Assembly (NCBI GenBank): GCA_937871705.1
Contig: CALMOO010000162.1
Span: forward strand, 1 to 9,908
DNA from: an uncultured Hymenobacter sp.
GTDB lineage: Bacteria > Bacteroidota > Bacteroidia > Cytophagales > Hymenobacteraceae
Direction of reading: 5' to 3'
Length of the DNA stretch: 9,908 bases
Part shown: positions 4,762-9,908 of the stretch, one piece after another
How the letters are laid out: each line of letters opens with the position of its first letter
Numbering within the stretch: the first letter of the stretch is position 1
Program-made: the position numbers and the translations under genes
The notes under the pieces: generated by a model
What the model was told of the DNA's origin: nothing
The model's input: only the letters and a program-made list of their open reading frames with translations
The model's database searches: none

Positions 4762-6855
4762 TTATTTCTTTGTAATCGTAAACTCCACCCGGCGGTTGAA
4801 GCGACGGGTTTCTTCCTGCTCGTTGTTAGCAATGGGCTGCGTGCCGCCAAAGCCTTGGGTTTTGAGACGCTCGGCCGCGATGCCTTTGCTAACCAGGTAC
4901 TTTTTCACCTCGTTTACCCGGTCTTCGCTCAGCTTTAAGTTAAGAGCAGGGTCGCCCTGGTTGTCAGTGTGGCCACCAATAAGAATCTCTACGGTCGGGT
5001 ACTGTTTCAAAATCTTCACTAGGCGCAGCAGTTCCGGAAACGAGCTGGGCTGCAAGTAGTAGCGGCTCTGCGGGAAGAAGATGTTGTTGAGCTTTACTTT
5101 CTGGCCCACCTTGAATGGCACCAAGAACAAGTCCTGCTGCTTTTCCGAGTATTTATCGGCCGCCGATACGTCGAGGTTGGCGTTTTCGGCCAGGTAGTCG
5201 GGCGCTTCGGCGCGGTAGCCGTACTGCACGCCAGCGGGCAGCACGATGGTGTAGGAGCCATCGACCGGTGAGCTTTCCGTAACGCCTATTTCCTCGCCCG
5301 TAATCAGGTTTTCGTAGTGAATAATAGCTCGGATAGGCTTCTTCGTCACCGCATCGAGCACCTTGCCCTGCACCAACGTCACCACTTCCGGCTTGAAGGC
5401 GGGCGCCAGCGCAATGCGAAAAATGTCTTTCGAGCCGTCGATACCATTGCGCGACGACACCAGGTAGGCGTCTTCGCCAGCCGCGGCCAGGGTGTAGTAA
5501 GCGTCAAAGTCGGGCGAGTTCACTACCGGGCCGAGGTTGCGCGGGGCGCTCCAGTTGGTCCAGGTATCGTCGAGGCGCTTCGAGTAGAAAATATCACTCT
5601 TGCCGTAGCCGCCGTGCCCGTCCGAGGCGAAGTACAGCGTCTTGTCGTCGGCCGCCAGAAAAGGCGCAAAATCCGAGCCGGGCGTGTTAATAGTCTTGCC
5701 CAGGTTTAGCGGCTTAGTCCAAACCACGGGGCGGTTCGGGTCGGGCTGTACGCCCACGTCGTCGGGCTTCGGAAAGCTCACGTACAGGTCTTGTCCACCC
5801 ACGCCATCGGGGCGCTGCACCGCCATGAGCAAGGACTTGCCCGTGGTAGCCAAGTAGGCGTCAATGTGTTCCGGGTCGTCGTTGCGGTAATTGTCAATCT
5901 CCACTTTCAGCGGCTTGCTCCAGCCACCGGGCGTGTGCCGGCTGGTGCTGAAGCCCTTGGGCTCCATCAGGCCATCCACATATACACCGATGAGCAGCGC
6001 CACCTGCCCGTTGGCCGACACCGAGGCCAGGCCGTTAGGGTCTTCAGGGCTGTTGGGCGGCGTGCCGAGGTTGTGCGCTAGGCCCCAGGCTTTATTTTTG
6101 GCGCTTTCGAGTTTCGAGTACCAGATGTCCTGCGGGTCGCGGGTACCGCCCCGGTTGTCGGGGTGGTTTTGGCGGGCAAAGAACAGCGTACGGCCATCGG
6201 GTGAGATAACCGGGTGGGTATCAACGTACTTACTGTTTACCTTGGGCCCCAGGTTCTTCAGCGCCGAGTCCATTTGCACGGTTTCGACTTCGGAAGCGGC
6301 GTTTTTGAAGTCCTGCTTCACTATCTGTACGTCCACGTTGGCCACCCCGATAGCGTCAATCTGGTTGGGGCCGGGCACTTTGGCAGCGTTCAGCGTCACC
6401 ACGGCCCCGATGGTCAGGTACTTCTCGGGCTTAAACTTGACCTGCAGCGTGCGGAAGGCTACCGGAATCGGACCGGGGGTAGCGTTTTTATAAACTTCGT
6501 GGTGCTCGCCCTTAGTGTCAATCAGCTCGATTTTGGTAATGGCACCAGGGTTGAAGTTCTCAACCACTGTCACCTGTTGTGCCTTTACTGAGCGCGCAAA
6601 GCGCACTTCGATAGACTCGTTCGAGCCGTCCTTGGCCGGAGTCCAGGCTTCGTTGTTGCTCTCGCCCAGGGGTAGAGAGTTGGGTGCACCTAGCACTTTA
6701 TCGGCCGAAAAAGGGGCTTTGCCAGGCGCTTTTTGCGAAGAAACCTCGACTACTTTGCTAGCCCACAGCACCGTTTGGGCCTGGGCCGCCGAACCTGCCA
6801 ATACCAACCCCGCCGCTAAAGTTAATTTTGGAAAAGAATCAGAATACAATTTCAT
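4762..6855 (-). CDS. OmpA family protein with PD40 propeller and carboxypeptidase-regulatory-like domain (PorE-like)
   Basis: A 697-residue exported envelope protein. The signal peptide is cleaved at AQA-QT (after residue 26). Residues ~30-175 look like a discoidin/F5-8C-type beta-sandwich (WASKVVEVSSQ, WTPAKDGSNESIEVRF, VTVVENFNPGAITKIELID). Residues ~205-485 are a PD40/TolB-like propeller with repeats such as HPVISPDGRTLFFAR (214-228) and FAPFLAADDKTLYFASDGHG (396-415), each followed by a DIWYS/DIFYS motif. Residues ~494-558 are a carboxypeptidase-regulatory-like domain. The C terminus (~587-697) is an OmpA peptidoglycan-binding domain with GHTDNQG (D631) and R646 in SEDRVNEV, the diaminopimelate-contacting pair. 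P. gingivalis PorE of the type IX system has TPR-PD40-CRD-OmpA order; here the last three domains match, but a discoidin-like module replaces the TPRs. The protein probably anchors an outer-membrane complex to the cell wall. Its neighbour PorP/SprF supports this. Start ATG at 6855. Confidence 0.88.
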   Translation of the reverse strand: MKLYSDSFPKLTLAAGLVLAGSAAQAQTVLWASKVVEVSSQKAPGKAPFSADKVLGAPNSLPLGESNNEAWTPAKDGSNESIEVRFARSVKAQQVTVVENFNPGAITKIELIDTKGEHHEVYKNATPGPIPVAFRTLQVKFKPEKYLTIGAVVTLNAAKVPGPNQIDAIGVANVDVQIVKQDFKNAASEVETVQMDSALKNLGPKVNSKYVDTHPVISPDGRTLFFARQNHPDNRGGTRDPQDIWYSKLESAKNKAWGLAHNLGTPPNSPEDPNGLASVSANGQVALLIGVYVDGLMEPKGFSTSRHTPGGWSKPLKVEIDNYRNDDPEHIDAYLATTGKSLLMAVQRPDGVGGQDLYVSFPKPDDVGVQPDPNRPVVWTKPLNLGKTINTPGSDFAPFLAADDKTLYFASDGHGGYGKSDIFYSKRLDDTWTNWSAPRNLGPVVNSPDFDAYYTLAAAGEDAYLVSSRNGIDGSKDIFRIALAPAFKPEVVTLVQGKVLDAVTKKPIRAIIHYENLITGEEIGVTESSPVDGSYTIVLPAGVQYGYRAEAPDYLAENANLDVSAADKYSEKQQDLFLVPFKVGQKVKLNNIFFPQSRYYLQPSSFPELLRLVKILKQYPTVEILIGGHTDNQGDPALNLKLSEDRVNEVKKYLVSKGIAAERLKTQGFGGTQPIANNEQEETRRFNRRVEFTITKK

Positions 6856-7008
6856 AGCGTTAAAAAAATGACCAATAAAGCTAAAACACCGTCGTAAGAT
6901 AATAAAGTCCTATAATTTCTGTCTAAGTAGCCTTTCGGCTACGAACCTAATACCAAAGCAGTTTGCGGCCAAATGCCGGCCCAACCGGTCGCATCTTTGC
7001 GGCTACTT
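6856..7008. promoter_or_regulatory. Divergent intergenic region with a small hairpin and weak promoter-like elements
   Basis: This AT-rich spacer must drive both the OmpA/PD40 gene (minus) and the lycopene cyclase gene (plus). A 6-bp hairpin with a TTTC loop (GTAGCC 6927-6932, GGCTAC 6937-6942) lies in its middle. TAGCTTTA on the minus strand (6883-6876), about 20 nt before the OmpA ATG, fits seven of eight positions of the Bacteroidota -7 element TAnnTTTG. CATCTTTG on the plus strand (6992-6999), 9 nt before the preferred cyclase ATG, also fits seven of eight. Neither has a well-spaced TTG -33 element, so both are tentative. Confidence 0.3.
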
Positions 7009-8208
7009 ATGCCTATCCCCCCCTCTGCCGCCGAACCTCCTTATGACTACCTGATTGTGGGCGGCGGCGCAGCAGGCCTGAGCCTAGCCTACCACCTAGC
7101 GCAGGAGCCGAGCTTGGCCGCCAAGCGGGTGCTGCTCATCGAGCCCGCGGCCAAAGCCCAAAATGACCGCACGTGGTCGTTTTGGGCTAATAAACCAGGT
7201 TTTTTTGATAAAATTGCGGTGCGCGAGTGGGACCAGGTTGCCTTTCGCAGTCCCGGTTTTGAGCAGGTTTTCAGCCTGCGCAGCTACCGCTACCGCACCG
7301 TTCGCGGGCTGGATTTTTACCAGTTTGTGCGCCGGGCCTTAGCGGCCCGGCCGGCGCAGTTTGTGGTGGTGCAGGAAGAGGTTAGCAGCCTCGAAAATAT
7401 TTCCGGAGGCGTGCGCGCCCGTACCACGGCCGGGCTGGAATTCACGGCGCATTACGCTTTCGATAGCCGCCCGCCTACCCTGCCGCGCCAGCCCGAGAAG
7501 CACCGCTACCTGCTCCAGCACTTCGTGGGCTGGGAGGTGGAGACGGCGCACGACGTGTTTAATCCGCATGTGGTCGAGTTCATGGATTTCCGAGGCGCGC
7601 AGCACCACGAGGCGCGCTTTATGTACGTGCTGCCCTTCGGTCCGCGCCGCGCTCTGGTCGAGTACACGCTGTTCTCGGCCGATGTGCTGCCCAAGAGCGA
7701 ATACGAGGGTCCTATTCGCGACTACTTGCAGCAAACCCTTGGCTTGGCCCCCAGCCACTACCGGGTCATGGACGAGGAGGTAGGCGCCATTCCGATGACC
7801 GACCACCCCCTGCCCGCGCGCGAGGGAGAGCGCATTATCAACCTGGGCACCCGTGCCGGCCGGGCCAAGCCGAGCACCGGCTACGCGTTTCAGCGCATTC
7901 AGGCGCATTCGGTCCGGCTGGTGGCAGCGCTGGCAGCTACTGGCCAGCCACCGCACGACCCAACTGGCGACCAATGGCAGTTCCGGATGTTCGACACGCT
8001 GCTGCTGGATATTATGCAGCGACGCGGCGAGCTGACGCGCACCATTTTTACTCAGTTGTTTCGGCGCAATCCGGTGGAGCGCATCCTACGGTTTTTGGAC
8101 GAGGAAACCTCGTGGGCTGACAACCTGCGCATTATGAACTCGGTGTCGGCTGGTCCCTTCCTACGCTCCATTGGGCAAGTGCTGGTAGGCAGGGTAGGGA
8201 AGCGCTAA
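7009..8208 (+). CDS. crtY: Lycopene beta-cyclase (CrtY family)
   Basis: A 399-residue flavoprotein of the bacterial CrtY lycopene cyclase family, which converts the linear ends of lycopene to beta-ionone rings, giving beta-carotene as precursor of coloured carotenoids; it acts at the membrane. YDYLIVGGGAAGLSLAYHL is the Rossmann FAD/NAD motif (GxGxxG, G18-G20-G23), with E45 ending the second strand. NDRTWSFW (52-59) is the family's conserved DxTWxFx block. MDFR (192-195) matches the MD(F/Y)R cyclase motif. YVLPFGPRRALVEYTLF, EEVGAIPMTDHPLP and GTRAGRAKPSTGYAFQRI follow in family order, and the length is typical. The second in-frame ATG (7009) is preferred because it puts the FAD motif near the N terminus; ATG 6973 would add 12 residues. 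No other carotenoid gene is visible, so the gene appears detached from a crt cluster. The partner envelope gene is divergent. Confidence 0.92.
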   Translation: MPIPPSAAEPPYDYLIVGGGAAGLSLAYHLAQEPSLAAKRVLLIEPAAKAQNDRTWSFWANKPGFFDKIAVREWDQVAFRSPGFEQVFSLRSYRYRTVRGLDFYQFVRRALAARPAQFVVVQEEVSSLENISGGVRARTTAGLEFTAHYAFDSRPPTLPRQPEKHRYLLQHFVGWEVETAHDVFNPHVVEFMDFRGAQHHEARFMYVLPFGPRRALVEYTLFSADVLPKSEYEGPIRDYLQQTLGLAPSHYRVMDEEVGAIPMTDHPLPAREGERIINLGTRAGRAKPSTGYAFQRIQAHSVRLVAALAATGQPPHDPTGDQWQFRMFDTLLLDIMQRRGELTRTIFTQLFRRNPVERILRFLDEETSWADNLRIMNSVSAGPFLRSIGQVLVGRVGKR

Positions 8209-8214
8209 ACGCAA

Positions 8215-8270
8215 CGGCCCTGCTCCCAGCGTTCCGCGCAAAGATGAGCGCAGCGCTGAGAGCAGGGCCG
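8215..8270 (+). terminator. Long GC-rich hairpin after the lycopene cyclase gene
   Basis: CGGCCCTGCTC (8215-8225) pairs perfectly with GAGCAGGGCCG (8260-8270) over 11 bp. Inside, AGCG/CGCT and GCGC/GCGC can add two further 4-bp helices across small internal loops. It starts 6 nt after the stop codon and is followed by GTTTATGAG, a weak T-tract. The most likely role is transcription termination for the cyclase gene. The stem is long enough also to block convergent transcription from the right. Confidence 0.65.
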
Positions 8271-8272
8271 GT

Positions 8273-8333
8273 TTATGAGTTATGAGTTAGAAGGTGAGGC
8301 AAGTAAGCCATTCACAAAACTTATAACTCATAA
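8273..8333. repeat. 11-bp inverted repeat with an internal TTATGAG tandem repeat
   Basis: TTATGAGTTAT (8273-8283) is perfectly complementary to ATAACTCATAA (8323-8333), 39 nt apart. The left arm lies within a tandem TTATGAG-TTATGAG-TTA (8273-8289). It fills the gap between the cyclase terminator and the stop codon of the convergent DUF2795-like gene. It could act as an AU-rich terminator for the minus-strand gene or be a copy of a dispersed intergenic repeat. Confidence 0.5.
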
Positions 8334-8339
8334 TTCTTA

Positions 8340-8561
8340 CTAATATTCGTCCTCGTTGAACATGAAGTCCTCCTTGGTGGGGTAGTCGGGCCATACTTCC
8401 TCGATGTTTTCGTAGGGCTGGCCATCGTCTTCGAGGCCTTGCAGGTTTTCGACAACCTCCATCGGGGCGCCCGAGCGAATGGAAAAGTCAATGAGTTCGT
8501 CCTTGGTGGCGGGCCAAGGGGCATCTTCCAAGTAAGAGGCAAGTTCGAGGGTCCAGTACAT
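8340..8561 (-). CDS. Small acidic DUF2795-like protein (73 aa)
   Basis: A 73-residue acidic soluble protein, unusually rich in Glu/Asp, opening MYWTLELASYLEDAPWPATK, with DELIDFSIRSGAP (about 21-33) and VWPDYPTKEDF near the end, and closing with NEDEY. I recognise this as the short DUF2795-type protein common in Bacteroidota genomes, whose function is unknown. The motif LASYLEDAPWPATKDELIDF resembles a small helical, possibly nucleic-acid- or protein-binding fold, but that is inference. The frame is open upstream to 8681, but that stretch mirrors the previous gene's end. The ATG at 8561 gives the family's conserved N terminus. The gene follows the DUF349 gene on the same strand after 79 bp, so cotranscription is possible. 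A TACATTTA element (8603-8596), with a TTG 14 nt upstream, could also be its own promoter, although the spacing is short. Confidence 0.88.
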   Translation of the reverse strand: MYWTLELASYLEDAPWPATKDELIDFSIRSGAPMEVVENLQGLEDDGQPYENIEEVWPDYPTKEDFMFNEDEY

Positions 8562-8640
8562 AGGAGAAAAAGAAAGGTCGTGAAAAAAGAAGTGGTAAAT
8601 GTAAGTAGCAGGCCCGACAACGGCGCTACCCCCCCTGAGG

Positions 8641-9908
8641 TTAGCCAGCGGCTGGGGAAGAGGAACGGCTAAAAAGCGCAATCAGCTCAGTCTTAGTCTG
8701 TATCTTCCGCTCAAAGGTGCGAATTTTTCCTTGCAATAACTGGCGAAACTGGTCATTAGCTGGTGCAGCGCTGAGCTTGTCGAGGTTGTCGCGCAGCAGC
8801 GCCAACTCTTGGCGGTCGTTTTCGATAAACTTACGCAAAGCGGTGGTAGCAGCCAGGGCGCGCTCGGCCGCCGAAATGGTAGCGCCTTCGGCTTGGCGCT
8901 TGCGCAGGTAGTAGTCTAGAGCGCTCAACTCAAATACCTTATCGCAAGCCAGCATAAAGCGCTGCCATAGGCGGTCCGACTCGGGGCCGCGCACGGCGCC
9001 GCTCTGCTTCCACTCGGCTTGCAGGGCTTTGGCCTGGTTCACGGCTTGGTTGGAGGGCACTTGCAGCAAGGCTTCGGCGCGGTTGGCCAGCTCGCGCTTG
9101 CGCAGCAGGCTTTCATCGGCCGAAGTAGGTACGCCCGTGGAGCGGCCTTCGGTGGCAGCTACGGCGCGCTGGCTTTCGATATGGTTTTTGAGACGCTCGA
9201 AAAAGTGATTGTTCGCCCCCCGAAACTTGGTCCAGAGCTCGGCGGCCTGCTTTTTGGGCAGGTTCCCGTTTACTTCGCGCCAAGCGGTTTGTAGTTGCTT
9301 GAGTTGGCGCGAAGTAGCCTCGAATTGGTCGGAGTTTTTGAGCGCTTCAGCCTGGTTCACCAAGTCGCGATAGCGGTCTACAGTGCGACGGGCCAGCGAC
9401 TTGCGGTCGGTCTGGAAGGCTTTGCGACGGTCGAAAAATACCTGCACGGCGCCGTGAAAGCGGCCTTCCAGCTCATCGGTTATGGCCTTGTCAACGGGGC
9501 CGGTCTTGAGCCAGGCTTGGCGCAATTCCTTTACCTTTTCGCTAGCCGACACCCATTCTACGCTCTCGCGCAGCTCTTCGGCCTGCTCGATAAGGCTGAT
9601 TTTAGTAGCCAGGTTCTTCTCGCGGTTGCGGGCCACCGACACGTTGAGCTGCTCCTCGGCCTCGTGCAGGCGGCGGTAGAGCGTTTCGTAGTCGCCCAGG
9701 CCATCGTGCAGCTTGGTTTGCTCTTGCAGGTGCAGGAGCTTCATCAGGTAAGAGCCTTGGTTTTCGGCGGCGGCCAGGCGGGTCAGCAGCTCATCGACTT
9801 TAGCCCGGAAGGCTTCGTAGCGCTGGGCAAAGTAGCGCAGGGCGTCGTCGTCGGTATCCTTCACCTGGCCAATACGGCGGGCTGGCTGGCCCAGGGTAGG
9901 GCGTAGCC
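8641..9908 (-). CDS. DUF349 domain protein, coiled-coil rich (5' end beyond the right edge)
   Basis: The visible 421 residues are a soluble, highly charged helical protein with several DUF349 repeats. Numbered from the GTG codon at 9864, the units centre on about 95-150 (RQAWLKTGPVDKAITDELEG), 170-228 (LQTAWREVNGNLPKKQAAEL, then WTKF) and 259-315 (LQAEWKQSGAVRGPESDRLW, then QRF). Each has the xxxWKxxGxV...LWxxF pattern. A further coiled coil (about 330-395) precedes a Ser/Ala tail. The frame stays open to the right edge: the 14 codons before the GTG read LRPTLGQPARRIGQ and run smoothly into VKDTDDDALRYFAQRY. Relatives have similar sequence at this point after an N-terminal segment, so the GTG is probably internal and the true start lies outside the window. 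The function of DUF349 proteins in Bacteroidota is unknown to me. The neighbour downstream is the DUF2795-like gene. Confidence 0.88.
   Translation of the reverse strand, partial: LRPTLGQPARRIGQVKDTDDDALRYFAQRYEAFRAKVDELLTRLAAAENQGSYLMKLLHLQEQTKLHDGLGDYETLYRRLHEAEEQLNVSVARNREKNLATKISLIEQAEELRESVEWVSASEKVKELRQAWLKTGPVDKAITDELEGRFHGAVQVFFDRRKAFQTDRKSLARRTVDRYRDLVNQAEALKNSDQFEATSRQLKQLQTAWREVNGNLPKKQAAELWTKFRGANNHFFERLKNHIESQRAVAATEGRSTGVPTSADESLLRKRELANRAEALLQVPSNQAVNQAKALQAEWKQSGAVRGPESDRLWQRFMLACDKVFELSALDYYLRKRQAEGATISAAERALAATTALRKFIENDRQELALLRDNLDKLSAAPANDQFRQLLQGKIRTFERKIQTKTELIALFSRSSSPAAG

Noticed and set aside
5891..6493. Plus-strand open frames opposite the OmpA/PD40 gene (and 6214-6591)
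   Set aside because: They are shadows of a coding sequence whose domain order is continuous; no homology or start signal was seen.
7339..7974. A 211-codon minus-strand frame inside the lycopene cyclase gene
   Set aside because: The opposite strand carries all cyclase motifs in order. The antisense product is low-complexity and unrecognisable.
8239..8246. CATCTTTG on the minus strand inside the hairpin after the cyclase gene as an antisense promoter
   Set aside because: There is no TTG element at a suitable distance, and it is part of the stem-loop sequence.
803..8635. Recurring G6-7TAG motif (803-812, 2492-2501, and on the minus strand 4654-4647 and 8635-8627)
   Set aside because: Four copies in 10 kb of GC-rich DNA, two of them inside coding codons (Pro-Pro) and with mixed orientation. 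No positional logic was seen, and phase variation at G7 was considered but has no supporting frameshift.
8562..8681. N-terminal extension of the DUF2795-like protein up to 8681
   Set aside because: It overlaps the end of the DUF349 gene, and the conserved MYWTLELASYLEDAPWP opening begins at 8561.

Overview
The window looks like chromosomal DNA from a GC-rich member of the Bacteroidota, most likely a Hymenobacter-like Cytophagales bacterium. The evidence is the trio of type IX secretion/gliding-type genes (a PorP/SprF protein, a GldJ-like lipoprotein and an OmpA/PD40 protein), a CrtY-type lycopene cyclase, Bacteroidota-type small conserved proteins, and the absence of strong Shine-Dalgarno sites before most starts. 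The genus is an inference from protein style and base composition; no 16S or other marker is present.

Left part (1-1209, all minus strand): the N-terminal 105 codons of an exonuclease III gene run off the left edge. Upstream of it is a two-gene unit with an 11-bp overlap, encoding an AhpD-like carboxymuconolactone decarboxylase family protein followed by a conserved 128-aa protein of unknown function. Between this unit and the exonuclease gene lies an 86-nt segment that folds by eye, on the minus strand, into an almost fully paired three-way junction. It is the most unusual non-coding feature of the window.

Middle part (1317-6855): a plus-strand ComF-family phosphoribosyltransferase gene converges on a minus-strand block read in the order OmpA-family PD40 protein (697 aa), PorP/SprF-family outer-membrane protein (364 aa), GldJ-like SUMF1-fold lipoprotein (425 aa). 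These three fit together as cell-envelope parts of a type IX secretion/gliding apparatus: a peptidoglycan-binding OmpA anchor, an outer-membrane barrel and an outer-membrane lipoprotein. A hairpin terminator closes the block between gldJ and comF, and two tandem hairpins separate the OmpA gene from porP.

Right part (6856-9908): a divergent AT-rich spacer leads to a plus-strand lycopene beta-cyclase gene, followed by a long GC-rich hairpin and an 11-bp inverted repeat. Converging on it are a minus-strand 73-aa DUF2795-like protein and a DUF349 coiled-coil protein whose 5' end lies beyond the right edge.

I see no tRNA, rRNA, CRISPR array, insertion sequence or phage gene. Apart from the structured intergenic elements and a low-complexity insert in the GldJ-like protein, this is ordinary core-genome content.
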